Shown: in pieces, positions 50,379 through 59,248 of the stretch
How the letters are laid out: each line of letters opens with the position of its first letter
Position numbering within the stretch: position 1 is the first letter of the stretch
Origin: Micromonospora narathiwatensis
GTDB taxonomy: Bacteria; Actinomycetota; Actinomycetes; Mycobacteriales; Micromonosporaceae
Assembly: GCF_900089605.1 (NCBI RefSeq)
Contig: NZ_LT594324.1
Coordinates: 434,001 to 498,000, forward strand
Direction: 5' to 3'
DNA length: 64,000 bases
Made by a program: the position numbers and the translations under genes
The notes under the pieces: generated by a model
Told to the model about the DNA's origin: nothing
Database searches by the model: none
What the model saw: the letters and a program-made list of their open reading frames with translations, nothing else

Positions 50379-51290
50379 TCAGTAGCTCGCGAACGAGCGC
50401 AGGGTCGCTCGGGGTCCGTACCTCGGCGCCTGGATGCCGGCCGCCTCCAGCAGCAGGCAGACCCGCCCCCGGTGGCCCCGGAAGGGTTCCAGCAGCGCCA
50501 GCATCCGGGCGTCGTCCCCGCGCGGCTCGCCGGCGAGCGCCCAGGCCACGGTGTTGGGCAGGTGGTAGTCGCCGACGCTGACCGCGTCCGGGTCGCCGTA
50601 CGCGATCCGGACCACCTCGGCGGCGGTCCACCGGCCGACGCCGGGGATCGCGGTGAGCCGGCGGGTGGCCTCGGCGGCGTCGGCGCAGCGTTCCAGCCGG
50701 TCCGCGGCGGCGGCCACCCGGCGCAGCGTGTCGGCCCGCCGCTGCTCCACCCCGAACGGGTGGAAGACCCAGTACGGGCTGGCCGCCAGCGCCGCCGGTT
50801 CCGGTGGCAGCAGCAGCGACACCGGTCCGGGCGCCGGCTCGCGGAAGTGCCGGACCGTCGCGGAGTACGCCCGGTACGCCTCCTTGCCGGTCACCTTCTG
50901 CTCCAGCACGGCCCGCAGCAGCCGGGGGAAGACCTGGCCGGTGGCCGGGATCCGCAGCCCGTGGTGCTCGTGGGCCAGCCGGGCCACCACCGGGTGGGCG
51001 GCGGCCAGGTCGGCGAAGCCGGTCAGGTCGTCGCGGAGCCCGGCGACCGCGTCGGCGCGTTCGGCCACCCAGTCGGCCCCCGGCCCGTACGCCTCGGCGA
51101 CCAGTTCACCGGCGGCGGGGCGCAGCGCGAGGGTGGCCGGCCCGGCGGGGGTGCGGGTGGCCCACCAGAAGCCGCCGGCGGTGATCCGGGCGCACGGGTC
51201 GTACTGGCTGAAGGTGAGCGGCCGGACCGACGCGGCCAGCCGGTAGCCGGCCGGGGGGCGCAGCGTCCGGCGGGCGGCGGGAGAGGTCAC
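50379..51290 (-). CDS. HhH-GPD DNA glycosylase (AlkA-like 3-methyladenine glycosylase)
   Basis: The 303 residues have the helix-hairpin-helix motif LTAIPGVGRWTAAEVVRIAYGDPDAVSVGDYHLP, with the catalytic Asp in VGDYHL. The N-terminal half has the AlkA-like beta domain (LRPAAGELVAEAYG) and LLRAVLEQKVTGKEAYRAYS. It is expected to excise alkylated purines from DNA by flipping. No Cys cluster for iron-sulphur is seen, which excludes Nth/MutY. GTG 51290 is the start. Confidence 0.9.
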   Translation of the reverse strand: MTSPAARRTLRPPAGYRLAASVRPLTFSQYDPCARITAGGFWWATRTPAGPATLALRPAAGELVAEAYGPGADWVAERADAVAGLRDDLTGFADLAAAHPVVARLAHEHHGLRIPATGQVFPRLLRAVLEQKVTGKEAYRAYSATVRHFREPAPGPVSLLLPPEPAALAASPYWVFHPFGVEQRRADTLRRVAAAADRLERCADAAEATRRLTAIPGVGRWTAAEVVRIAYGDPDAVSVGDYHLPNTVAWALAGEPRGDDARMLALLEPFRGHRGRVCLLLEAAGIQAPRYGPRATLRSFASY

Positions 51291-51360
51291 CCCGTCACTC
51301 TGCCACGGTGGCCGGCCGCGCCCGTCTCCGGCCGCGCCCGGCCACCCGTGTTCCCCCTGG

Positions 51361-51999
51361 TCAGTACGAGTAGCCCGAGTCGCCGCCCGAGTCACCGGCG
51401 GCCGGCGGGGCGACCGCCTTCGGGGTGCCCTTGGGCAGGCAGGTCAGGTTCTTCTTGCCGTTCCGGTCGACCACGAACCAGGTGCCGCCGACGCCCTGGC
51501 CCTTCCACTGGCCGGGCTTCTTGTCGCCGATGTAGCGGTAGACCGGCCAGCCGCCGATGGTGATCTGCCGGGTGCCGTCCTGCCGGGTGACCGTGCCGAC
51601 CTTGTCGTCGGAGACGCCCTGCAACCGCGGGAGGCCGTCGGTCAGGGCGGGCGGCCAGACCTGGGCGCACTTGTCCACGCAGTTCGACTGCGGCGGGTCG
51701 GCCGAGTCCTTGTCGAAGCGGTAGAGGACCCAGCCGTCCTGGTCGGTGACGACGTTGCCCATCCGGGGCAGCTTCCGGCCGACCAACTCGTCGGTGAGCC
51801 GTACGTCCGACCGGGGTGCCGTGCCGGCGTCCGCGGACGCGGAGCCTTCCGGCTCGGCCGTCACGGTGGGTTCAGCCGCGGCGACGGCCACCGGCTGGGC
51901 CGCGTTCGTGTCCGTCCCGTCGTAGCCCGCGGGGGCGCAGGCGGTCAGTGCGACCATCGCGCTCGCGACGACGACAGTCGTCCGCTTCAGATGTGCCAC
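51361..51999 (-). CDS. Secreted lipoprotein with Yx(FWY)xxD repeats (COG4315-like)
   Basis: The signal peptide MAHLKRTTVVVASAMVALTAC gives the lipidated Cys21. After a low-complexity spacer come units of the kind GWVLYRFDKD and GWPVYRYIGDKKPGQWKGQGVGGTW, the motif Tyr-x-(Phe/Trp/Tyr)-x-x-Asp of the COG4315 family. CVDKCAQVWPPAL adds a C-x3-C pair typical of this family. The role is unknown; members are often near sigma factors. GTG has gaggaggg nearby upstream (the strongest ribosome site here). The C-terminal tail SGGDSGYSY is unusual. Confidence 0.9.
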   Translation of the reverse strand: MAHLKRTTVVVASAMVALTACAPAGYDGTDTNAAQPVAVAAAEPTVTAEPEGSASADAGTAPRSDVRLTDELVGRKLPRMGNVVTDQDGWVLYRFDKDSADPPQSNCVDKCAQVWPPALTDGLPRLQGVSDDKVGTVTRQDGTRQITIGGWPVYRYIGDKKPGQWKGQGVGGTWFVVDRNGKKNLTCLPKGTPKAVAPPAAGDSGGDSGYSY

Positions 52000-52138
52000 G
52001 TGCCCTCCTCAGTCTTGGCAGTTCGCCGAGTAGTACGGGCGGCGCGCTGTCAAGGTTGAACAGCCGAAGGTGGCACATTTCATAGTGAACGCGTTGAACC
52101 GTTCCGGCCCGCGACACGTGCCGCGAGCGTCCCGACGA

Positions 52139-52927
52139 TCAGAGGTCGGCCACCGTCACCAACGGGCTGGCGACGCCGGCGACGTCGACGGACTGCACCT
52201 GGATCTTCGCGATGTCGTGCCGGACGGCCGAGGTGGACGCGCTCAGCTCCAGCGGCAACTGGTTGGTGTTCGTCCCGTACCCGCCGCCCGGCACCGACCA
52301 CGTCCCGACCACCTCGCTGGTGTTGTTCTTCCGGATCACCACCAGCCGGCAGGTACGCGGCCCGGGCAACCGGGTGAGGAACACGTCGATCTGCGTGCCG
52401 TACTCCTTCTCGGCCAGCCACATGGTGGTCTTCACCCCCGTGCCGGGGTCCACCTGGTTGTGCTGCTCGCCCTCGTGCTCGTTGCCACCGTTGCCCGGGT
52501 CGTTCGGGTCGGCCGAGCGGGTGCTCGACGGCGGCTCGGTGACCGGCGCGATCAGCGTCGGCCCGGCCTGCGGGATCCGCCGCCCGTCGTCGCCGAACAC
52601 GCTGACGAAACCGATCCCGGTGATGCCGCCGACGACCACCACGGCCGCCGCGGTGGCGAGGAGCTGCCGCAGCCGGGTACGCCGCCGGTCCCGCCGCACC
52701 GCCATCAGCGTCCGGTCCAACAGCGCCGGGTCGGTGTGGGTCTGCTCCAGCGCGGCCATCGCCTCGCCGTCGATGCCGGAGAGCAGCCCCACCACCGGGA
52801 CCATCGTCTCCAGCTCCGCCGCGCACGCCCAGCAGGTGGCGAGGTGCTCCTCGAACCGTTCCGCGTCCTGCGGGTCCAGCACGCCGAGCGCGTACGCGGC
52901 GACGTCCATGTGGTCGGCCCGGCTCAT
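52139..52927 (-). CDS. Transmembrane anti-sigma factor with zinc-binding ZAS domain
   Basis: The 262 residues begin with the anti-sigma domain: DVAAYALGVLDPQDAERFEEHLATCWACAAELETM, with the HxxxCxxC motif (HLATCWAC). One membrane segment follows (LLATAAAVVVVGGITGIGFVSVF) and an external domain of about 150 residues (TTMWLAEKEYGTQIDVFLTRLPGP). It should bind and hold the ECF sigma factor encoded upstream; its ATG overlaps the sigma stop (ATGA). The external domain resembles those of redox or envelope-stress anti-sigma factors, but the signal is unknown. Confidence 0.94.
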   Translation of the reverse strand: MSRADHMDVAAYALGVLDPQDAERFEEHLATCWACAAELETMVPVVGLLSGIDGEAMAALEQTHTDPALLDRTLMAVRRDRRRTRLRQLLATAAAVVVVGGITGIGFVSVFGDDGRRIPQAGPTLIAPVTEPPSSTRSADPNDPGNGGNEHEGEQHNQVDPGTGVKTTMWLAEKEYGTQIDVFLTRLPGPRTCRLVVIRKNNTSEVVGTWSVPGGGYGTNTNQLPLELSASTSAVRHDIAKIQVQSVDVAGVASPLVTVADL

Positions 52928-53484
52928 CCCGTCACCCCCCTGTCCTGCAGAGCCGTGCGCAGCGCGCGCAGCGCGTAGTAGACGCGCGACTTGGCGGTGC
53001 CGAGCGGAAGCCCCAGCTCCTCGGCCGCCTCGGGCACGGTACGCCCCCGGAAGTACGTCGCCACCAGGATCTCCCGGTGCGACTGGCTCAGCGTACGCAG
53101 CGCGTCCGCCACGGTCATCGTGCGCAGCACCCGGTCGGTGCTGTCCGCCTCGGCGAACGCGGTCAGGTCCCGGTCGTACGTCTCCGCCGGGCGGGCCTGC
53201 TCGCTGCGGTGCTCGTCGATGGCGATCCGGCGGGCCACCGTCACCAGCCACGGGCGCAGCGAGCCCTGGCCGTGGATGCCCAGCCGGTGCGCGTTGCGCC
53301 AGGCCCGCAGCAGCGTCTCCTGCACGATGTCCTCGGCGCGCTGCCGGTCACCGCCGGTCAGACGCATCACGAACATCAGCAGCGGCCCGGCGTGCTCGGC
53401 GTACAAGAGCCGGATGAGCTGGTCGGAGTGGCTGGCCTCGGTGGACGTCGCCTGATGGCGCCCGGGCGCCGGTCGCGGCGTCAC
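52924..53484 (-). CDS. ECF RNA polymerase sigma factor
   Basis: The 186 residues hold region 2 (LLYAEHAGPLLMFVMRLTGGDRQRAEDIVQETLLRAWRN) and region 4 (LRTLSQSHREILVATYFRGRTVPEAAEELGLPLGTAKSRVYYALRALRTAL). The small group with AEDIVQETLLRAWR and the HxxxCxxC anti-sigma partner is common in actinobacteria. GTG at 53484 is chosen since the coding pattern begins there. Regulon members are unknown; the lipoprotein at 51361 may be one. No ECF promoter is evident. Confidence 0.94.
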   Translation of the reverse strand: MTPRPAPGRHQATSTEASHSDQLIRLLYAEHAGPLLMFVMRLTGGDRQRAEDIVQETLLRAWRNAHRLGIHGQGSLRPWLVTVARRIAIDEHRSEQARPAETYDRDLTAFAEADSTDRVLRTMTVADALRTLSQSHREILVATYFRGRTVPEAAEELGLPLGTAKSRVYYALRALRTALQDRGVTG

Positions 53485-53704
53485 CGGGTCATTCTGGCGA
53501 CCCCCGGAGCGGGCGTCGACCCCGCGCCCCGACCTCGACGCGCGCGACTGGGGCTGCGCCCGGGCGAACGTCCACTCCGGAGCCGCCCCCTCGCCGTGCC
53601 AGCCGGCCGCCACCGCATGCATGCAGACCTCCGGTGTCCGTGTGACATCAGCCGGCCCCCACGGGCGTGGCCGCCCAGTGATACGGAGCGATCCGCCGAG
53701 CAGA

Positions 53705-54562
53705 TCAACGACGCACGGAAAAAATCCCGGGCGGCGGCGGGGTGGAGTCGGTGGCGTCGGCGTCGCGCACCACCGGGGCGCCCCCGACGAACCGGTCCAG
53801 CTCCTCGCCGGCCAGCACCCGGCCCGGGAACCAGTCACCGGCGGCCCGCCGGGTCAGCTCCGGCACCGGCGGCTCGACCCGGGACGCGACCAGCACCAGG
53901 TTGCCGTAGCGCCGGCCCCGCAGCACCGCCGCGTCGCCGACCAGGCAGGCCCGGGGCAGCACCGTCCGGACCGTGGCGACCTGGGCGCGGGCGTGCCGCA
54001 GCGGCGGGCCGTCGGCGATGTTCGCCAGGTAGTAGCCGCCGGGGCGGAGCACCCGGGCCACCTCGCCGGCGTACTCCACCGAGGTCAGGTGGGCGGGGGT
54101 GCGGGCGCCGGCGAAGACGTCCGCCACCACCACGTCGTAGCTGGCGTCGCGGCTCGACGTCAGGGTGGCCCGGGCGTCGGCCACCCGTACCCGCAGCCGT
54201 GGGTCGGCGGGCCAGGGCAGCGCCTTGCGGACCAGCTCCACCAGCGCGCCGTCCACCTCGGACACCCGCTGCGTCGACCCGGGCCGGGTGGCCGAGACGT
54301 ACCGGGGCAGGGTCAGCGCGCCCCCGCCCAGGTGCAGCACCCGCAGCGGGGCGCCGGCCGGTGCGATCAGGTCGATCGCGGCGGCCAGCCGGCGGACGTA
54401 CTCGAACTCCAGGTGGGTCGGCTCGCCCAGGTCCACGTGGGACTGCGGCGCGCCGTCCAGCAGCAGCGTCCACGAGCCCGGTCGGTCCGGGTCGGGCACC
54501 AGCTCGGCCTGCCCGGTGTCGACCGGCTCGACCACCCGCTCGGCGTCGCGGCGGCGGCCCAT
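53705..54562 (-). CDS. Spermidine-synthase-like methyltransferase (fused-type lone domain)
   Basis: The 285 residues have a Rossmann core: LRVLHLGGGALTLPRYVSA (motif I), then STQRVSEVDGALVELVRKALPWP, VRVADARATL, SYDVVVADVFAGARTP and EVARVLRPGGYYLANI. This is like the spermidine synthase family, but no aminopropyl signature is clear. It could be a methyltransferase. Its ATG overlaps the stop of the nurA-like gene by one base (TGATG), so it is in the same operon as the end-resection genes. A function for it there is not known. Confidence 0.85.
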   Translation of the reverse strand: MGRRRDAERVVEPVDTGQAELVPDPDRPGSWTLLLDGAPQSHVDLGEPTHLEFEYVRRLAAAIDLIAPAGAPLRVLHLGGGALTLPRYVSATRPGSTQRVSEVDGALVELVRKALPWPADPRLRVRVADARATLTSSRDASYDVVVADVFAGARTPAHLTSVEYAGEVARVLRPGGYYLANIADGPPLRHARAQVATVRTVLPRACLVGDAAVLRGRRYGNLVLVASRVEPPVPELTRRAAGDWFPGRVLAGEELDRFVGGAPVVRDADATDSTPPPPGIFSVRR

Positions 54563-55515
54563 CAGCGCCCCCGGGCGGCCGAGGTCAGCACCCGGTGCAG
54601 CAGGCGGGCGTCGCCGAGCAGCGCGCGCAGCCGGCGCTCCAGGCCGGCGATCGGGATGAGGTTCTGCGGGGCCCGCGGATCCTTGTACGGGGTGGAGGCG
54701 AACCTGGGCAGCGTGACCAGCGAAAGGTCGGCCAGCCCGATCGCCTCGACCTCGGTCAGCTCGGTGGAGCACTCCACCCGGACGATCCCCGCCCAGGGCG
54801 CGCCGCCGGCCGCCGGCAGTCGGAGGTACCAGGAGTAGCCGCCCCAGGCGGTGCCCAGCCGGAACACCGGGCAACGCTGGCCCGGGGCCAGCCCGGTCAC
54901 CACCGCGCTCAGCCGGGCGTCGAGGTACTGGCTGTGCTGGGTCTTGATGTAGCCGAGGGTGCGGGGCAGGTTTCGGCGGCTGCGCAGCGGGCCGTCCACC
55001 ACCAGCAGGTCGCCGTCGGTACGCGCGGCGTCGGAGACCGCCACCTCCAGCGCGGTCAGCGGCGCCTGCACCGCGGCCGGCAGCTTGCTCAGCTCACCGG
55101 TGCCGCTCACCCGGTGCACCGGATAGCGGACCTGCCCCGCCACCACGTCCTGCGCCGACGGGCTGGCGGTGAACAGGCCCCGGCCCACCCGGGTGCCGGC
55201 CAGTTCGGCCGCCCCGCGCTCCAGGTCGCAGCGGACCACCCCGGCGGCGTACGAGGCGGCGATGCCCGGAAACGAGCCGCCGTCCTCCTCGGCCGTCCAG
55301 ACGCTGGCGTCGATCCGGCGTACCCCGTCGACCAGCAGCACCACGTCCGGGGCGGCCACGTCCCGCCGGACGTCGAGCGCCCGCCAGTCCGCCGACGGCA
55401 GCTCGACGTCGGCGTCGACCTGGGCGGTGCTCGGCGCCGCCGGCCCGCCCCCGCCGGCCGCCTCGAACGACGCCCCGTACGCCGGATCCCACGCGTCGAC
55501 GTAGAACCGCGTCAC
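54562..55515 (-). CDS. nurA: NurA-family nuclease (divergent, probable)
   Basis: The 317 residues have the acidic motifs I associate with NurA: Asp63-Gly64 in VVLLVDGVRRIDAS, Glu157 in LTALEVAVS, Asp174-Gly175 in DLLVVDGPL and Lys191 in LGYIKTQHSQYL. The 17-residue gap between Glu157 and Asp174 equals that between the E114 and D131 I recall for Sulfolobus NurA. NurA is a 5'-3' nuclease that works inside the HerA hexamer. It is encoded after sbcC, sbcD and herA on the same strand. GTG 55515 is the start. Identification is by motif and context and may be wrong. Confidence 0.72.
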   Translation of the reverse strand: MTRFYVDAWDPAYGASFEAAGGGGPAAPSTAQVDADVELPSADWRALDVRRDVAAPDVVLLVDGVRRIDASVWTAEEDGGSFPGIAASYAAGVVRCDLERGAAELAGTRVGRGLFTASPSAQDVVAGQVRYPVHRVSGTGELSKLPAAVQAPLTALEVAVSDAARTDGDLLVVDGPLRSRRNLPRTLGYIKTQHSQYLDARLSAVVTGLAPGQRCPVFRLGTAWGGYSWYLRLPAAGGAPWAGIVRVECSTELTEVEAIGLADLSLVTLPRFASTPYKDPRAPQNLIPIAGLERRLRALLGDARLLHRVLTSAARGR

Positions 55516-55567
55516 GTCGCCCCCGCCCCGCCGCGCCGCGCTGCCCGGCTCACCGGTGCTGGCCCTT

Positions 55568-55613
55568 CGTTCGCGACTGTGGGGCTCCGCTGCGCTGCAC
55601 TCCTCGCGCTCAC
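55568..55613 (-). repeat. Dispersed intergenic element, copy B
   Basis: Read on the minus strand it begins GTGAGCGCGAGGAGTG and ends CAGTCGCGAACG, like copy A at 21546-21593. It starts at the sbcC stop codon and precedes the nurA-like gene. Confidence 0.8.
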
Positions 55614-58084
55614 CGGCCCGTCCGTTCCACCCGGGCCGTGCGGGCGTCCTTGCGGACCTCGAAGCGGACCGGGATCCGCTCGGCCAGCGCCGGCACGTGG
55701 GTGACCACGCCGACCATCCGGTCGCCCCGGGCGGCCAGGTTCTCCAGGGTGGCCGCCACGGTGTCCAGGGTGGCCGCGTCGAGGGTGCCGAAGCCCTCGT
55801 CGAGAACGATCGACTCCAGGCTCGCCGCGGTGGTGGACATCCCCGCGAGCTGCTCCGACAGGGCCAGCGCCAGTGCCAGCGACGCCTGGAACGTCTCCCC
55901 GCCGGACAGCGTCCGCACCCCGCGCCGCAGCCCGGCGTCGTGATGGTCGACCACGAAGAACTCGCCCTTGTCGTGCACCAGGTCGTACTGGCCGTTGGAG
56001 AGTTCCCGCAGGATCCGCGACGCGCCGTCGACCAGCAGGTCCAACGCCTCGGCCAGCAGCCAGCGTTCGAAGTTGTTGGCCCGCAGGTGCCCGGCGAGAG
56101 CCCGGGCGACCTGGGCCTCCCGCTCGTGGCCGGCCCGCTGCTCGCGCAGCTCGGCGGCCTGCCCCCGGCGCTCCTCCAGCCGGCGCAGCTCCGCGACCGC
56201 GCGCTCCACCGCCACCGCGGCGTCCCGCAACGGGTCGCCGGGCGCGGCCAGCCCGGCGGCGGTGAAGAGCGCGACGATCCGCGCCTCGACCTCGGTGACG
56301 GCGGCCTCGGCCGGGCCGACCGTGGCGGCCAGCCCGTCCCGGTCGGCGCGGCGCCGGTCGGCCTGCTCGCCGGCCCAGCCCGCCAGGGCCGTCCAGGCGG
56401 CGGCCACGTCGTCGCGGTCGGCGGCCGGCGGGCCGAACCGGGCCAGCTCGTCCCGGGTGGCGTCGAACTGGCGCCAGGCGCGGCGCAGCCGCTCCTCCGC
56501 GCCGTCGAGCGTGCTCCGCGCCCGGCGGGCGGCGTCCCGGCCGGCCCGCACCGCGCCGGCGGCCTCTTCCAGGGCGCGGCGCAGCCGGGCGTGTTCGTCC
56601 AGCGCCGCCCGCAGCGCGGCCGGCGCGGCGGCGTCGGCGAGCTGGCCGTCCAGCTCGGTCAACCGGGCCCGCAACTGGTCGTGTTCGGCGCGGGCGCGCA
56701 GCAGCACCCGGTCCAGCTCGCGGGCGGCGGTGTCGCGCTCCCGCACCAGCCGCTTGGCCGCCTCGCTGGCCGTCCGGGCCGCCTTGCCGGCGGCGACCGC
56801 CCGGGCCACCGCGGACCCGGCGGGCATCGCCGGAACCCGGTCAACCTCCTGCTCGCAGACCGGGCACGGGCCGCCCGCGACCAGGTGCGCCCGCAGCGCC
56901 ACCGCCTGGTCGGTGGCCTTCGCCTCCTCGTGCGCCCGGAACGCCACCTCCAGCTCCGCCTCGGCCCGCTCGGCGGTCGCCAGGGCCTCGACCAGGGCCT
57001 CGGCCGCCGCGTCGTGCTCGGTCTGCGCCGAGGTCACCGCCGCCCGGACGGTCGCCACCTCGCCGGTCAGCCGCTCCCGGTCGGCGTGCGCCTTGAGCAG
57101 CAGCCGCAGCGCGCTCTCGTCGCCGGCCGCGGCCAGCTCCCCGCGCAGCTTCTCCTCCCGCTCCTCGGCCAGCCCGACGGCCGCGGCGGCCTCGTCGGCC
57201 GCGACCCGGGCCGTGGCCACCACCCGGGCCAGTTCCGCGATCCCGTCCGGCGGCCGTACCCCGGCCAGCACGGTCAGCTCGGCGTCGAGCGCGGTCAGCG
57301 CCGCCGTCACCTCGCGCGCCGTCGCCCGGGCCCGGTCCAGCTCCGGTACGGCCACCGAGACCGCCTCGGCCAGCTCGCGCATCCGGTCCACCCGCCGCCC
57401 GGCGTCGGCCAGGGCCGCGTCGTCGACGTCGGTGAGACCGCCGAGCATCTTGTCGACGGCCGCCAGTTTCGCCTCGGCCTGGCCGGCACGCTCGGTGGCC
57501 TTCTTCTGCACCGCCTCGTAGACGCCGAGGCCGAGCAGGTTGACCAGGATCTGCTGGCGGGTGGCCGGCTTGGCATGCAGGAAGTCGGCGAACTGCCCCT
57601 GCGGCAGCACCACGCAGCTGGTGAACTGCTCGTACGGCAGCCCGACCGCGTCCAGCACCGCCTGCTCCATCTCGGCCGGGGTGCCGGCCACCACCTCGCC
57701 GAGATCCTCCGGGGTGAGCCCGGTGTCGAGCTTGGTGACGTCGAACCCGGCCGGCATGAGCTGGAGCCCGGCGTTGGCGGTCTTCACCGTGCCCCGGCCG
57801 TCCCGGCGGACCACCCGGGTGGCCACGTACCGGTCGCCGGCGGACTCGAAGACCAGCCGGACCCGGGCCTCGTTCGCGGACGGCGCGAGAGCGTTGGCCA
57901 GGCCCCGGGTGCCGCCCCAGCGGGGCACCGTGCCGTAGAGGACGAAGCAGATCGCGTCGAGCACCGTCGACTTGCCGGAGCCGGTCGGCCCGACCAGGGC
58001 GAAGAAGTCCGCGTCGGTGAAGTCGACGGTGGTCTGCTCGCGGAAGACGGTGAAGCCGGCCATGTCCAGCCGCATCGGTCGCAT
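55610..58084 (-). CDS. sbcC: SbcC/Rad50-type SMC-like ATPase
   Basis: The 824 residues have the N-terminal Walker A GPTGSGKSTVLDAI (Lys38), a central Cys-x-x-Cys zinc hook (GGPCPVCEQEVDRVP) flanked by Ala/Arg-rich coiled coils, and the C-terminal signature TLSGGETFQASLALALALSEQL with SIVLDEGFGTLDAATLDTV. It is shorter than E. coli SbcC (about 1050) because the coiled coils are short. With SbcD it makes a structure-selective nuclease on broken ends and hairpins. The start overlaps the sbcD stop (TGATG). Confidence 0.95.
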   Translation of the reverse strand: MRPMRLDMAGFTVFREQTTVDFTDADFFALVGPTGSGKSTVLDAICFVLYGTVPRWGGTRGLANALAPSANEARVRLVFESAGDRYVATRVVRRDGRGTVKTANAGLQLMPAGFDVTKLDTGLTPEDLGEVVAGTPAEMEQAVLDAVGLPYEQFTSCVVLPQGQFADFLHAKPATRQQILVNLLGLGVYEAVQKKATERAGQAEAKLAAVDKMLGGLTDVDDAALADAGRRVDRMRELAEAVSVAVPELDRARATAREVTAALTALDAELTVLAGVRPPDGIAELARVVATARVAADEAAAAVGLAEEREEKLRGELAAAGDESALRLLLKAHADRERLTGEVATVRAAVTSAQTEHDAAAEALVEALATAERAEAELEVAFRAHEEAKATDQAVALRAHLVAGGPCPVCEQEVDRVPAMPAGSAVARAVAAGKAARTASEAAKRLVRERDTAARELDRVLLRARAEHDQLRARLTELDGQLADAAAPAALRAALDEHARLRRALEEAAGAVRAGRDAARRARSTLDGAEERLRRAWRQFDATRDELARFGPPAADRDDVAAAWTALAGWAGEQADRRRADRDGLAATVGPAEAAVTEVEARIVALFTAAGLAAPGDPLRDAAVAVERAVAELRRLEERRGQAAELREQRAGHEREAQVARALAGHLRANNFERWLLAEALDLLVDGASRILRELSNGQYDLVHDKGEFFVVDHHDAGLRRGVRTLSGGETFQASLALALALSEQLAGMSTTAASLESIVLDEGFGTLDAATLDTVAATLENLAARGDRMVGVVTHVPALAERIPVRFEVRKDARTARVERTGR

Positions 58085-59232
58085 CAGTGATCCACCCCCT
58101 CGATCAGCTCGTCGAAGAGTTCCTGGACGCCGTCGTCGGCGTGGCCCCGGCTGGTCAGGTAGTCGGCGAACAGCTCCCGGGGCGAACGGCCGGCCCGCTG
58201 GGCGGTGCGGGTGCCGCTGCCGGGCGCGGGCACCAGCTCCGGGTCGATCCGGATCTCCAGCGCCCGGGGCAGCAGCTCCTGCACCTCCTCGCGCAGCCCG
58301 GCGCGGGGCTGCTCGCGGACGTACACCCGCAGCCAGCCGTCGGGCGGGTCGATCTCGGCGAGCTGGGCCAGGGTGCCCCGGACCGTACGCAGCGGCGTGG
58401 CCCCGGGCACCGGCACCTCCCGGATGCGGGCCGCCGTCGTCGCGGTCACCTCGACCAGGGTGACCGAGCCGATGTTCTCCTGCTCACCGAAGTCGACGGC
58501 GATCGGGCTGCCGCTGTAGCGGATCGGGCAGGGGCCGATGACCCGCTGCGAGCGGTGCAGGTGGCCCAGCGCCACGTAGTGCGCGTTGCCGGGGAAGACC
58601 GCGGCCGGGACCGCGTACCCGAGGACGGTGTGCGCGTCCCGCTCGCCGCCGCCGGTGCTCGCGCCGACCACGGTCAGGTGCGCGGTGACCAGGTGCACCC
58701 GGTCCGGCTCGGTGAAGCCCTCGGCCAGCCGGGCGAGGACCCGCCCGAGGTGGTCGGCGTACGTCTGGTTGGCCTCGGCGGCGGTCAGCTCGTACATCTC
58801 CACGGCCCGGACGGCGTACCGCTGGGAGAGGAAGGGCAGCGCGGCGAGCTGCCAGCGTTCGCCGTCGGCGGTGACCCCGTCGATGACGTGCTCGGCCGGG
58901 TTGTCGCGGACGCTGCCGCGCAGCGTGATGCCGGCGGCCTCGGCCCACGGGCGCAGCGCGTCCAGCGCCGGGCCGTTGTCGTGGTTGCCGCCGATCGCGA
59001 CCACGTCCGCCCCGGTACGCCGCAGCGCGGTCAGCGCCCGGGTGACGAGGCGGGTCGCCTCCGGGGTGGGCGCGGCGGTGTCGTAGAGATCACCGGCCAC
59101 GATGACCAGGTCGGGCCGCTCGGCGTTGGCGATCTCGATTACCTGGGCGAGTACCTGCGTGTGTTCCTCGGCGCGCGACTGCCCCTTGAGGACCTTGCCG
59201 ACGTGCCAGTCGGAGGTGTGCAGGATCTTCAT
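58084..59232 (-). CDS. sbcD: SbcD/Mre11-type nuclease
   Basis: The 382 residues have the phosphoesterase motifs for two manganese ions: ILHTSDWHVGK, IVAGDLYDTA, IGGNHDNGPAL, VTAHLTVVG and VALGHLHRSQ. The C-terminal part holds a capping domain (VRGTLAQLAEIDPPDGWLRVYV). It is the exonuclease/endonuclease partner of SbcC. ATG 59232 lies 16 bases after the herA stop. Stop and next start overlap, so subunit stoichiometry is likely controlled by coupling. Confidence 0.96.
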   Translation of the reverse strand: MKILHTSDWHVGKVLKGQSRAEEHTQVLAQVIEIANAERPDLVIVAGDLYDTAAPTPEATRLVTRALTALRRTGADVVAIGGNHDNGPALDALRPWAEAAGITLRGSVRDNPAEHVIDGVTADGERWQLAALPFLSQRYAVRAVEMYELTAAEANQTYADHLGRVLARLAEGFTEPDRVHLVTAHLTVVGASTGGGERDAHTVLGYAVPAAVFPGNAHYVALGHLHRSQRVIGPCPIRYSGSPIAVDFGEQENIGSVTLVEVTATTAARIREVPVPGATPLRTVRGTLAQLAEIDPPDGWLRVYVREQPRAGLREEVQELLPRALEIRIDPELVPAPGSGTRTAQRAGRSPRELFADYLTSRGHADDGVQELFDELIEGVDH

Positions 59233-59248
59233 GGGTTGTCACCGCCCC

